From positions 1-59,157 of IMG/VR virus record IMGVR_UViG_3300046804_004972: a DNA stretch of 59,157 bases, one strand, 5' to 3'. The DNA is from a virus. The translations under genes were made by a program, and so were the position numbers. The notes below the pieces were generated by a model, which was not told where the DNA came from, made no database searches, and saw only the letters and a program-made list of their open reading frames with translations. Below, piece after piece: positions 14,901 through 23,242 of the stretch. Numbering within the stretch: the first letter of the stretch is position 1; every line of letters starts with the position of its first letter.

Positions 14901-14927
14901 AAAAAAAGAGGGTCCGAAGACCCTCTT
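14901..14927 (-). terminator. strong intrinsic terminator after gp23
   Basis: Minus-strand stem AAGAGGGTC / GACCCTCTT with a TTCG tetraloop closed by C-G, followed by an uninterrupted T-run of seven. A second small inverted repeat (TTATGTG / CACATAA, 14935-14956) overlaps the gp23 stop just before it. Confidence 0.9.
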
Positions 14928-14948
14928 GAAAATTTTATGTGAAATAGA

Positions 14949-16376
14949 TCACATAAGGTTCTTAACTGCAACTCTTCTGTAGTAACGGTTGCTGTCAACT
15001 TTGAGAGCACCAAGACCCTGAGTGGTTCCCTCTGCAAATGGGTTTGCAACGAGACCATAACGGGTCTTAAAGCCGATCTTGGGCTGGAAGGTGTTCTCAC
15101 CAACGGCACGTACCATTTGGAGAGGAACGTATGGGCAATAGAAGAGACCAGCATCATATGGGCTGGAACCCTTATAACCAACAACGTAGTACTGGTTACC
15201 AGGAGTTGCATTACCTGCGGTGAGGTTTGCAGCATATGGGTCAATGTATACACGATACTTGCCCATTAGAGTACCAGCAAAGGTATTGCCGGTATCATCT
15301 ACCTGAAGGTTTGCATTGAGTGCAGGGGTGTAATCTAGAACACCAGCCATGGTCAGTGCTGAAGCAACGTCAGCAGAGCACATGATGATGTTACCCTTTC
15401 CTCTACGAGTTCTTTGTGCAATTGCGTTTGCATCTCTCTCAATTTGGAAGAGTAGACCCTTGAACTTCTCAACTGACCAACGACCGTTAGAGTCAACATC
15501 AAGGTCAAAGATTCCAGGAGTTGCTACGTTTTGAACAGCACCTTGCTCAGCAACCTTGTAGATGGTTCTGATGACCTCACGGTTGATTTCAGCAAGAATC
15601 TCAGAGCTGAGGATGTTAGCAAGCTCAGCCTCTGCATTCAGACCATGAATTGCTTTTAGGTCTTGTGCGAGTTCTAAGCTGTACTCAGCCTTGAGTGCTC
15701 TTGACTTTGCAGTTACAGTGACCTTCTCAATTGAGAATGCCATCTGGTTAAAGTCATGGCCGGAAGCACCGAGATTCTCAGAATCTCCAGTTACCATACC
15801 CTGACCAACGTTATATGCGGTCTGATCGCCAGCACCACCAACAGGGTTTAGAACTGATGGATTAGTTCCAGCCTGAGTTGTAGTACCGATACCAGCAGCA
15901 GTGCTACCAAAACCAGCAAGTCCAAAGGATGAATCCTGACCTGAGAATGCAGTATCTACTTCATTGTAGAAGGTTTCAGTACCACTCTGGTTGGTGTAAC
16001 GTGAACGCATTGCGAAGATAAGTCCAGTAGGACCACTCATTGGTTGAACGCCAGCCAGGTCATATGCGACCAGGTTAGGCATTGAACGACGAATAAGTGA
16101 AATCAGTACTGGGTCAAAACCTGCGGTAGGACCTGCAGCAGCTGCACTACCTGAGAAACCACCTGAAGCACCAGCAGCATTACCTGCGTTGGTTGGGGTT
16201 TCCATAAGCATACCCATTGAGCCATGCTCAAATGAGGATTGCTCTCTTAAAAATCTTTCTTGGTTTTCTAGCAGGACTGCGGTTACAGCTCTACGATGAG
16301 AATCTTTGATAGGGTCAATGCCCTGATAGTCAAGTAGAGGTGCCCACTTTTCCTGCAGATGCTCGGAATGGAACAT
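14949..16376 (-). CDS. 23: gp23-like major capsid protein
   Basis: A 475-aa precursor of the main head protein (T4 gp23 521 aa), with the HK97 fold expected for the family. The N-terminal LQEKWAPLLDYQGIDPIKD and HRRAVTAVLLENQERF are characteristic of cyanophage gp23. A likely protease site of the T4 type (L-x-E) is L57-M58-E59 in MGMLMETPTN, after which a Gly/Ala-rich stretch begins the mature protein. The GC and codon use look more even than in the baseplate genes, as expected for a highly expressed gene. It follows gp22 with an AAGG Shine-Dalgarno and ends at a strong terminator. Confidence 0.97.
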   Translation of the reverse strand: MFHSEHLQEKWAPLLDYQGIDPIKDSHRRAVTAVLLENQERFLREQSSFEHGSMGMLMETPTNAGNAAGASGGFSGSAAAAGPTAGFDPVLISLIRRSMPNLVAYDLAGVQPMSGPTGLIFAMRSRYTNQSGTETFYNEVDTAFSGQDSSFGLAGFGSTAAGIGTTTQAGTNPSVLNPVGGAGDQTAYNVGQGMVTGDSENLGASGHDFNQMAFSIEKVTVTAKSRALKAEYSLELAQDLKAIHGLNAEAELANILSSEILAEINREVIRTIYKVAEQGAVQNVATPGIFDLDVDSNGRWSVEKFKGLLFQIERDANAIAQRTRRGKGNIIMCSADVASALTMAGVLDYTPALNANLQVDDTGNTFAGTLMGKYRVYIDPYAANLTAGNATPGNQYYVVGYKGSSPYDAGLFYCPYVPLQMVRAVGENTFQPKIGFKTRYGLVANPFAEGTTQGLGALKVDSNRYYRRVAVKNLM

Positions 16377-16433
16377 TTGCGTTTACCTTTTTACTAAAGT
16401 GCGTTTTTTGGGTTTGAATTATATTAAATTCAA

Positions 16434-17597
16434 TTATTTACTAAATGCTGAGAGGCTCTTAAGATAAGCAGACATTGCTGGTGAGTATGACTCATGTGCA
16501 ATGCTTACTCCCTCAGAAAGAGTATCAGATTTAGTTGAAGGAGATACTACTCTTGAAGGGAAATATGATTCCTTCAAAGTCTCCAGTTTTTCACGATATT
16601 CTTCTTCACTTTCAAACTCAACACTCTCGGCAAGTGAAGCGAGCTTGTCTTTCTGAGTAGCAGCAAGGCCCTCAGAGACCTGTTCAAAGATTCCATCAGC
16701 AACCGACTCTGCGAGACGCTTGTTTAGGGAAACATTTTTCTCGATCTGCTCGTTGAGTTTTGTCTCCATTTCATCAAGTTTTTCTACCATGCTCTCAAGC
16801 ACATCATATTTATCTTCAGGGATTGATACATAATGTTCTTCAAAAAGACCTCTCATTCCTTGAAGGAATGATTCGGTCATTTCGGTCTTAAGACCTTGTT
16901 CAATGACGAGTGCATTTTCTTGCATCCACTCGTCGGCAACATACTCAAGATATGAATCTACTCTTTCGGAAAGTTCGGTCTTAATTTCTTCAACTTCTTC
17001 TGCAAGAGCAAGAGCATACTGCTCTTCAATTGTTTCTTGAATTTGAGAAACTTTGGAACGAAGAGCAGCTTCAAAGATGGTACGTGCCTTCTCTTGGAAT
17101 TCCTCAGAAAGATTCTCACCCTCTAGAAGAGCATTAACATCTTCCTCAATGCTAAACTCTTCCTCCATTTCCTCTTCTTCTTCCTCTTCTTCCTTATCAG
17201 ACTTTTTCTTTTTGCCTCCTTCTTCCTCTTCTTCCTCTTCCTCCTCTTCTTCCTTAGCTTCTAGAAGTTCTTCGTCTTCATCATATTCAAGATCTTCATC
17301 TTCTTTTACAGCACCAGAAGCAAGACTCTGCATTGGCATTGCTGCACTAGCACCTTTATTCACAACATTCTTAACTGCCTTAAGTGTTGATCCGGGTGTT
17401 TTCAGTTTTGCTGAATCATCATCTGGGCGATAGTTAGAAGGATCTGGACCACCTAAATCTTCCCAGCTACCAGTCTGACCTGCAACAGCACCTGCTGCTA
17501 ATTTTGGCATTGCGTCCGCTGCTTTTGCATTTGCATTCACAGCGGTTCTGGATTGCTTAGTGCCTACTTCCATTTCTTGTAAATCTCCACGAGACAT
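16434..17597 (-). CDS. 22: gp22-like prohead scaffold (core) protein
   Basis: A 387-aa scaffold that fills the prohead and is degraded by gp21. Residues of about 105-150 are almost pure Glu with short Lys runs (at 17155-17280). The rest is helical and coiled-coil-like (FSIEEDVNALLEGENLSEEF, LEYVADEWMQENALVIEQGL, MVEKLDEMETKLNEQIEKN). It is longer than T4 gp22 (269 aa), mainly because of the N-terminal 100 residues and the Glu tract. Order gp21-gp22-gp23 and the late promoter directly upstream fix the assignment. Confidence 0.92.
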   Translation of the reverse strand: MSRGDLQEMEVGTKQSRTAVNANAKAADAMPKLAAGAVAGQTGSWEDLGGPDPSNYRPDDDSAKLKTPGSTLKAVKNVVNKGASAAMPMQSLASGAVKEDEDLEYDEDEELLEAKEEEEEEEEEEEGGKKKKSDKEEEEEEEEMEEEFSIEEDVNALLEGENLSEEFQEKARTIFEAALRSKVSQIQETIEEQYALALAEEVEEIKTELSERVDSYLEYVADEWMQENALVIEQGLKTEMTESFLQGMRGLFEEHYVSIPEDKYDVLESMVEKLDEMETKLNEQIEKNVSLNKRLAESVADGIFEQVSEGLAATQKDKLASLAESVEFESEEEYREKLETLKESYFPSRVVSPSTKSDTLSEGVSIAHESYSPAMSAYLKSLSAFSK

Positions 17598-17635
17598 TTG
17601 AACTCTCCGTTTAACCTTACGTTATAAACTATATT

Positions 17636-17643
17636 TATTTATA
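17636..17643 (-). promoter_or_regulatory. late promoter for gp22-gp23
   Basis: Minus-strand TATAAATA, identical to the T4 late core, in the 56-base gap before gp22, with a GGAGAG Shine-Dalgarno downstream. Confidence 0.7.
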
Positions 17644-17653
17644 ATTTAATAAT

Positions 17654-18307
17654 TTACAATGAATTTAAAAACTCATTGAAAAGTGATAGTTTATATTCTT
17701 CAAGTATACCTTGATCAACAAATGTATTTATTTTGTGTTTGGTGTTTTCTGCTACTTTTTCTCTTAGCATTCCACCTTCCCAGCACCATTCCTTTCCTTC
17801 CATAATTCCCTGAACAAAAGCATCAGGTGCAGAAGGATCAGCAACAATATCGGCAGCAGTTGCAAGCATAAAATCTTCACCAACTTCCACATATCCATCT
17901 GGATGTTGTCTCGTAGAACCAAGACCACGAGAAGAAACTCCAAGAGTTACTCCTTCTTTGAGAAGTGACTCCGCAATCTTACCCATAGGTGTAGAAAGAA
18001 TTTGTGCTTTACCAATAAAATCATTTCCACGTTGTTCAAGGGAAACAATCATATGGGAAACCCTATCAAGATTTACAGTTGGACCATCTGGGTGCCCAAG
18101 TTCACCTAAAGCACGACCTTTGCAAATATATTGTTCTGTATATCTTTTTACCTCACGTTCCATTATAGATTTACGATATACTCTATTATTACGATTTTTT
18201 TGTTCGGTTTGAAGGAATGGTCCTTGAATGTATAGAGTTTTTTTACCGTTTTTTTCCTCAGTAATAACTTCTACTGATTCAATTTCTTCTGTGATGAGTT
18301 TCATCAT
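17654..18307 (-). CDS. 21: gp21-like prohead maturation protease
   Basis: A 217-aa serine protease of the T4 prohead type (T4 gp21 212 aa), which cleaves capsid and scaffold after L/I-x-E sites. Characteristic parts are GPFLQTEQKNRNNRVY (about 29-44), GELGHPDGPTVNLDRVSH (about 68-85, containing candidate catalytic His) and TLGVSSRGLG (about 121-130, candidate Ser). Two ATGs lie in tandem (M-M-K-L); a CAGGAG Shine-Dalgarno sits 4-5 bases upstream. The start overlaps the previous stop (ATGA). Confidence 0.94.
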   Translation of the reverse strand: MMKLITEEIESVEVITEEKNGKKTLYIQGPFLQTEQKNRNNRVYRKSIMEREVKRYTEQYICKGRALGELGHPDGPTVNLDRVSHMIVSLEQRGNDFIGKAQILSTPMGKIAESLLKEGVTLGVSSRGLGSTRQHPDGYVEVGEDFMLATAADIVADPSAPDAFVQGIMEGKEWCWEGGMLREKVAENTKHKINTFVDQGILEEYKLSLFNEFLNSL

Positions 18308-18855
18308 GCGTCTCCTGTAATTTGAACTTGTTGGTAATAAACAGATCCAGATCCTACACCATATGCAGAAACTTTGTTTGAGTTAATAACGTGTGCATCC
18401 GCAGAAGAAAATGCGGTAGCAATTCCGGTTGAATTGTAATTGACTGTCATTCTGGTTTGAAAATAACCACCTACTCCCGATGTTGTATTAACTGATAAAA
18501 CTTGTTGATGAGTAAAATTATAATAAGATTGACCAGACACAGTTAAAGAAACATAATCTCCAACACCAAATGGAACTTGAGTTCCTTCTGGAACAGTAAC
18601 TATAGTTGTTGTTCCAGTCGTAACACCTACAACACGATTTGATGCTTTAGTAAGTGCAAGAGTTGCTGTCCCATTTGCAGGAACATAATAATCAGCAATA
18701 GTTGCTGAAGGAGTTGCTCCAACTGCAATATGAGCAGCGCCTCCGACAGCAACCACTCTCAAAACACTTGATTGAACTGAAAATGAGGATGATGTGGATG
18801 CAGCTCCTGCAGTAAATGCAACAGAGGATCCAGTTCCAACTGGTCTATGAGCCAT
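18304..18855 (-). CDS. putative virion protein, Ser/Thr/Gly/Val-rich beta protein
   Basis: A 183-aa protein with no recognised domain, inserted between the head-core genes and gp21. Composition (Ser, Thr, Gly, Val, Ala, almost no Lys until the end) and alternating strands (SSFSVQSSVLRVVAVGGAAH, VGDYVSLTVSGQSYYNFTH) suggest an all-beta virion protein. It may be a head decoration or fibre-like protein; that is inference from location and a late promoter at 18887-18879. Overlaps gp21 by 4 bases. Confidence 0.5.
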   Translation of the reverse strand: MAHRPVGTGSSVAFTAGAASTSSSFSVQSSVLRVVAVGGAAHIAVGATPSATIADYYVPANGTATLALTKASNRVVGVTTGTTTIVTVPEGTQVPFGVGDYVSLTVSGQSYYNFTHQQVLSVNTTSGVGGYFQTRMTVNYNSTGIATAFSSADAHVINSNKVSAYGVGSGSVYYQQVQITGDA

Positions 18856-18878
18856 TATTCGTATAATACACTTTTAGT

Positions 18879-18887
18879 TATTTATTA
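18879..18887 (-). promoter_or_regulatory. late promoter for the 183-aa virion gene and gp21
   Basis: Minus-strand TAATAAATA, 23 bases upstream of the ATG at 18855. It lies across the gap after the 476-aa gene. Confidence 0.5.
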
Positions 18888-18889
18888 AA

Positions 18890-20320
18890 TTAATAAATCT
18901 CTCTCCATTGCACAGAACATGCAACGTTTGCTACTGCATTACCAGTAGTTGTAATTGTTCTCACAATAATTGCGTAAATTTCAGAGTTTGTGGAATCAAT
19001 ATTCTGAACTATAATATTTTTCTTTGCAGAACTTAATGTTCCTGATGCAACAGGAGAAAGTGAGTTTTGAGATGCACCAGAAGGAACAAATCCTGATGCA
19101 AACTCATCACCATCAGAATAAGTTGTAGCATCTACACAATATTCAACACCACTATTGTTTGCTGTAGAAGTCCAAGTTAAAGATCCTGCATTGCCTATGT
19201 ATGCAGAACTTGGAAGTTTTACAACTCTATATACAATGCTATTTGTTTCACAATGTATTGATAAGTTATTCAACCTAACTGATAATCTATTTGGATATCC
19301 TTGAAAACTATTTTTTAATCTAATAGCAATCAAAGGAAACTCTGTTCCTGCTGGAGTTGGAGTTGTTCTTGTGGTAAGCATAGTTTGAGAAAAATCAATT
19401 CCACTTTCTACATATCCACCTTCAGACATTACGGAAGCACAAATTTGGTCAAATGATGCGCCAATACCCACTCCAGTATTTCTTATCTCACAACGAACTG
19501 GAAGATTGGGATTTGCAAGATATACTGTAGGTAAATTATTTGAATGGAAAAACTCATGTGCTGTTACTAATTGTCCATCATGAGCAAACCCACAACGAAC
19601 TCTACCCACACCTAACCATTGAAAATCAATAAATGCAAGTTGAGTTTTTGTGAAATCTAAAGTTATTCCAGATGCACCAGTTCCATTAAATTTATCTCTG
19701 TTCCATTCAGATTGTGGAATTCTTGTTTCTGATGCAATTCCACTCACATAACTTCTTATAACCCAGTTGTAAGTTCCTATACCAGCATGTACACCATCTG
19801 ATGTGTTTATGCCAACCTGTTCAAAAAATATTCCATCTCTATCATCAAAGTATCCAGTTCTTTTTGTTGCATTTTTTTGAGGTGCATAAAAATTAAAAGA
19901 ACTAAAAATTAGTTGAGATTTTCCTGGTTGATAATGATGATAAAATTTTGTTTGATGAACTGAATATGCAGTAGAACCAATTCCAGTGATTAGTCTTGCA
20001 CACGCTTGATTTGATAAAAATGAAACTGTAGAACCAGCACCAGAATAACTGTCTAAAAAGTTTGGATCAATTGCATAAAGATGTTTATAATCTCCAAGAG
20101 TAAAAGGTTCAGAAACTCTTTGTCTTCCAAAAGCATCTACTGAATTTGTATCTGCGTTGATTGTTACAATAGTTTCTGATGATATTCCAACCGTTCCTGT
20201 AACTGGAAAAGGATTTTGGGCACTAATAATTTGTCCATCACTGGAAGCAACGCCAACAACTTCAAATAAACTTCTTTCTTGATTTAAATAATCTTGTGTA
20301 GTTATATTCCACTGAGCCAT
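18890..20320 (-). CDS. phage virion structural protein (AFGRxRVS / QWLGVGRVR family)
   Basis: A 476-aa protein of a family that recurs in marine and environmental phage genomes and is usually labelled structural. Signatures visible here are D-A-F-G-R-Q-R-V-S (about 62-70), Q-P-G-K-S-Q-L (about 131-137), K-R-T-G-Y-F-D-D-R-D-G-I-F-F and DFQWLGVGRVRCGF near the middle, then LPVRCEIRNTGVG and MSEGGYVESG. The C-terminal 130 residues are Ser/Thr-rich beta. The exact role is unknown; head decoration or fibre is possible. It sits in the head-core cluster, 3 bases after the 106-aa gene, away from tail-fibre genes. Confidence 0.65.
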   Translation of the reverse strand: MAQWNITTQDYLNQERSLFEVVGVASSDGQIISAQNPFPVTGTVGISSETIVTINADTNSVDAFGRQRVSEPFTLGDYKHLYAIDPNFLDSYSGAGSTVSFLSNQACARLITGIGSTAYSVHQTKFYHHYQPGKSQLIFSSFNFYAPQKNATKRTGYFDDRDGIFFEQVGINTSDGVHAGIGTYNWVIRSYVSGIASETRIPQSEWNRDKFNGTGASGITLDFTKTQLAFIDFQWLGVGRVRCGFAHDGQLVTAHEFFHSNNLPTVYLANPNLPVRCEIRNTGVGIGASFDQICASVMSEGGYVESGIDFSQTMLTTRTTPTPAGTEFPLIAIRLKNSFQGYPNRLSVRLNNLSIHCETNSIVYRVVKLPSSAYIGNAGSLTWTSTANNSGVEYCVDATTYSDGDEFASGFVPSGASQNSLSPVASGTLSSAKKNIIVQNIDSTNSEIYAIIVRTITTTGNAVANVACSVQWREIY

Positions 20321-20323
20321 TTA

Positions 20324-20644
20324 TCAATCAATCCATTCTAACTTGGATGGGTGGTATCTCTGTGCGTTTTTGATATTTAAATTCTTTTCTGTAACTGGAT
20401 AGATTTGATGAACAACTGCTCCAGGGTAATCAGACTGAAGTTGTTCACCAAGTTCTCTTGTCGATGGAATTCCAGTTTTAGTAACTAATTCTAAACGATA
20501 TAGACTTCCATTCCACATTACATCAGCAACATATTCTTCACCAACTTGCTGTGGTTGTTCTGATTGTGAGTTGATATAAAGATTTCCCGTGAAATCGCCA
20601 GCAATATTAACCGATTCGGAAATAAATTGCTTATAAGATTTCAT
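20324..20644 (-). CDS. small head-cluster protein at the gp68 position
   Basis: A 106-aa protein starting MKSYKQFISESVNIAG, a leader typical of cyanophage head-region proteins. The longer frame to 20674 is rejected because the ATG at 20644 has an AAGAGGAA Shine-Dalgarno and begins one base after the upstream stop. The C-terminal half (VMWNGSLYRLELVTK, then DYPGAVVHQIYPV) forms a small alpha/beta domain that I also see inside the 703-aa protein at 27488-29599. In T4 this location holds gp68, a prohead core protein, but sequence similarity to gp68 is not obvious. Confidence 0.6.
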   Translation of the reverse strand: MKSYKQFISESVNIAGDFTGNLYINSQSEQPQQVGEEYVADVMWNGSLYRLELVTKTGIPSTRELGEQLQSDYPGAVVHQIYPVTEKNLNIKNAQRYHPSKLEWID

Positions 20645-20645
20645 T

Positions 20646-20807
20646 TCATTCCTCTTCTTGATTAATTTGTCCAAACATATCCATTGCTACTGCAGGACGA
20701 AAATCATCAATCTTTTCAGATGCTTTTGCAAATAAAAGTTCTTTGATTTTATCACTAATTTGAGAAGGTGATTCGTCAGTAGCAATCATATCCAGTAAAT
20801 CGTCCAT
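20646..20807 (-). CDS. 67: gp67-like prohead core protein (53 aa)
   Basis: A small gene between portal gp20 and the 106-aa gene: MDDLLDMIATDESPSQISDK opens it, then a helix with ELLFAKASEKIDDFRPAVA and an acidic tail. T4 gp67 is also small, helical and acidic at its C-terminus, and occupies the same place right after gp20. The pattern A-x-x-I-D-x-x-R-x-x-V-A resembles the gp67 core. A TATAAATA late promoter overlaps the end of gp20 about 30 bases upstream. Confidence 0.6.
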   Translation of the reverse strand: MDDLLDMIATDESPSQISDKIKELLFAKASEKIDDFRPAVAMDMFGQINQEEE

Positions 20808-20835
20808 AAGTGCAAAATAAATTAATAATCGTCTT

Positions 20836-20843
20836 TATTTATA
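20836..20843 (-). promoter_or_regulatory. late promoter for the prohead core genes
   Basis: Minus-strand TATAAATA overlapping the gp20 stop codon, 29 bases upstream of the 53-aa gene. Confidence 0.6.
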
Positions 20844-22527
20844 TTTCACCACCTTTGGGCATCTCAGCTGCTTTTGCATTTATTTGAGTTGCTTTATTGT
20901 CTGCTCCCAGATCCGGTTCCATTACTGGTTGACCAAGATCCATTTGAGAAGTTTGATCTAGAGGTAAACCAGTTGCAGGATCAATAGGAATGCTTGGATC
21001 TGGAATAACCCCATCTTTAATTTCTTTTTTAATAATTGCATCCTGCTCAATTATTTCAATATCGGTTTGACGAAGAATTTTACGTCTTACATAATCTTGA
21101 GAGAAATATTTTCCAACATAAGGTTCTGCAATTTGTACCATTGACAATCTTTCATTTAGCAACTCTGCATCTTTTAGTTCTGCAAAGTGGTTGTCATATA
21201 GGAAATCATATTGAATATGCTCATCCATTTGCTGCCAATCTTCTGGAGTGATAATGTTCTTGAGAATCAATTGCGTTCTCAACATATCACTAAACATATA
21301 TGAAAATCTCTTTCTCAATCTTGCAACAAACTTGCTGAACTTAACTTCATCACGAAGAATTTCCGATGAACGTCCAAGATTAAAACCACCTTCTCCATCC
21401 ATTCTTGAGGGAGGAACGTTTAGAGAACGATACAGTTTCTTCTTGAAGTATTCAATATCAGTAATTTCTCCAAGATTCTGACCACCAGGAAGTGTGGAGA
21501 TCTCAGTTCCTCTACCACCTTCTCTTCTTGGAAGCCAAAAGTCTTCAAGCATTGCCATAAACTTACGATCATCACGGATTTCACCAGTGTTTGCATCATA
21601 TACAAGTTTATTGCGATAACGCATCATAACATCACGAAGATATTGTTCTGCTTTTACTTTTGGTAGATTACCTACATCAATGTAGAAAATTCTACGTTCT
21701 GGAGCACGAGACAATCTGTAAATTACGAGTGAATCCTCAATCATACGAAGTTGATTGAGAGATTTAATTGCTTTATGGAGATAAGAAAGAGTTGATCCTT
21801 TATTTCTATCTACGAGACCTGAAGTGCAATATGTGATAGAATCCTTAGTCATTCGGATCCCGGAGTTTGAACCACCCATCGTTCCAGGAGCAGGTGTTCC
21901 TGTTGGGTAGGTCATTTTTGGTTCATAGATGAAATATTCTTCAATCTCAGGAAAGTCATAATCCATAGGATTATCAACCATTCTATTTGAAACGTTATAT
22001 TTGTTTGCGTCTTTTTTCTTTCCTTGACGCACATAACGCATTTTCATTGCGTCAATATACCTCAATTCCTGGATTCCTGCCTCAGGATTTTTGAGATCAA
22101 TTAATTTATGGTAATAAAGTCTACCATCAACATACCAATTTCTATAGATTTCGTGTGCCTTCTTATCAAAATCTAATAATTCTAAAATATGTTTAAATTC
22201 TTGTCTGATTTTCTTTTTAATACCATCACTAGCATTTAGATTGTCCAAATCAATTTGAACAGGACTGTCGTTAGTGTCTGCTACAATTGCTTCGTTAACA
22301 ATATCTTCAATAGCACTATCACATTCCGGATGAAGTGCCATTTCTCTGTATCTTTTAATAAGATCAAATTCTGTTCTATAAACACCTTCAATATCTACAT
22401 ACGAACCAAAAAAACCACTACTCAAATAATGGTCAACCCCGTCCTCTTTATTGGGAGGAACGGGGGAAACAACATTTGGTGATAATGGTTCGTTATCTTC
22501 AATTGAAAAACCAAAAAGTTTTGCCAT
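20839..22527 (-). CDS. 20: gp20-like portal vertex protein
   Basis: A 562-aa portal (T4 gp20 524 aa), the dodecameric ring through which DNA enters and to which the neck attaches. Segments I recognise from cyanophage gp20 include YREMALHPECDSAIEDIVNE (about 60-80), LSRAPERRIFYIDVGNLPK and NVPPSRMDGEGGFNLGRS (about 370). The C-terminal 60 residues are Pro/Asp/Gln-rich and variable. The gene is preceded by a late promoter placed inside a long hairpin. Confidence 0.97.
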   Translation of the reverse strand: MAKLFGFSIEDNEPLSPNVVSPVPPNKEDGVDHYLSSGFFGSYVDIEGVYRTEFDLIKRYREMALHPECDSAIEDIVNEAIVADTNDSPVQIDLDNLNASDGIKKKIRQEFKHILELLDFDKKAHEIYRNWYVDGRLYYHKLIDLKNPEAGIQELRYIDAMKMRYVRQGKKKDANKYNVSNRMVDNPMDYDFPEIEEYFIYEPKMTYPTGTPAPGTMGGSNSGIRMTKDSITYCTSGLVDRNKGSTLSYLHKAIKSLNQLRMIEDSLVIYRLSRAPERRIFYIDVGNLPKVKAEQYLRDVMMRYRNKLVYDANTGEIRDDRKFMAMLEDFWLPRREGGRGTEISTLPGGQNLGEITDIEYFKKKLYRSLNVPPSRMDGEGGFNLGRSSEILRDEVKFSKFVARLRKRFSYMFSDMLRTQLILKNIITPEDWQQMDEHIQYDFLYDNHFAELKDAELLNERLSMVQIAEPYVGKYFSQDYVRRKILRQTDIEIIEQDAIIKKEIKDGVIPDPSIPIDPATGLPLDQTSQMDLGQPVMEPDLGADNKATQINAKAAEMPKGGEI

Positions 22528-22535
22528 AATTTATT

Positions 22536-22580
22536 TTTAACCTTATACAATAGTCGTTTTGACTATTTATTAAGGTTAAA
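22536..22580 (-). promoter_or_regulatory. long hairpin between gp19 and gp20 covering the gp20 Shine-Dalgarno
   Basis: Outer arms TTTAACCTTA (22536-22545) and TAAGGTTAAA (22571-22580) pair perfectly (10 bp), and inner arms AATAGTC / GACTATT (7 bp) close a 5-base loop, with a 3x3 internal loop between. On the minus strand the 3' outer arm carries AAGG, the only Shine-Dalgarno-like run before gp20. No T-run follows, so it is not a plain terminator. Confidence 0.65.
22564..22572 (-). promoter_or_regulatory. late promoter for gp20, nested in the hairpin
   Basis: Minus-strand TAATAAATA. Expected start is about 22558, inside the hairpin loop, so RNA from it lacks the 5' arm and leaves the gp20 ribosome site open. 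Confidence 0.55.
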
Positions 22581-22582
22581 TA

Positions 22583-23206
22583 TTAGGTTAATACGATACC
22601 AGTTTGGTCGGTAGTCTCACCAGCAGTCCAGTACTGAACTTGGAACTCTACGGTGAATTCTTCAATAGTGTCTGATGTATCATATGAAAGATCAATTGCG
22701 GAAATATTGGTTGGGAAAATGCTATAGAACTTGTATGACTTCAATGGAGTTGCAGTTCCGCCAGCAGCAGTTCCGCCATTATTGGTGTCACTAAATCTTC
22801 CCTTATCATAACCTCTGCCAAGTTGGAATACTTCGGCGTCGGTCATATACTGAAGGGGTTCAGTTGCACCAGTATTGTTATCAAGTTTGCTGATACCATT
22901 CATCCAATTTTCAAAAGCACTTCTGATCTTAAAGTCTTCATCGTTAATAACTGTTACTGTCCAAGTATCAAATGTGCGATCACCAGCAACTTTTAAAATA
23001 CGTCCTCTGAATGGAACATCAATTGCTGCAATATTTGATGCTGGTAGAGCTGCTGCCTTGCAAAGGAATTCGAAATTAGTTGCATCCCAATCAGCACCAA
23101 CAGCTGCTGTTGGTAAAGTAGGCATTCTTACTTCAAATAGATTGGGTCTGGCTCCACCACCTTGAAGTGCTGATTTAAACTGAGTGATAGTTCTTAAGTT
23201 TGCCAT
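22583..23206 (-). CDS. 19: gp19-like tail tube protein
   Basis: A 207-aa tail tube subunit (T4 gp19 163 aa), stacked as hexamers inside the sheath to make the DNA channel. The N-terminal FKSALQGGGARPNLFEVRMP and the later AIDVPFRGRILKVAGDRTF and WTVTVINDEDFKIRSAFENW are typical of the tube fold. It has the strongest ribosome site of the region (AAAGGAGG), consistent with a high-copy protein, and follows gp18 by 36 bases. Confidence 0.95.
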   Translation of the reverse strand: MANLRTITQFKSALQGGGARPNLFEVRMPTLPTAAVGADWDATNFEFLCKAAALPASNIAAIDVPFRGRILKVAGDRTFDTWTVTVINDEDFKIRSAFENWMNGISKLDNNTGATEPLQYMTDAEVFQLGRGYDKGRFSDTNNGGTAAGGTATPLKSYKFYSIFPTNISAIDLSYDTSDTIEEFTVEFQVQYWTAGETTDQTGIVLT

Positions 23207-23242
23207 TTTTAGGGTCCTCCTTTTGTTAATTAACTAATTAAA

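Noticed and set aside
14876-15253. A 125-codon minus-strand frame overlapping the 3' part of gp23
   Set aside because: It lies in another frame of the strongly supported capsid gene, has a low-complexity Thr/Ser/Leu product and no ribosome site.
16414-16433. Inverted repeat TTGAATT / AATTCAA between gp22 and gp23 as a terminator
   Set aside because: Short AT-rich stem, no T-run, and gp23 must be transcribed through it; it also lacks complementarity to the gp23 ribosome site.
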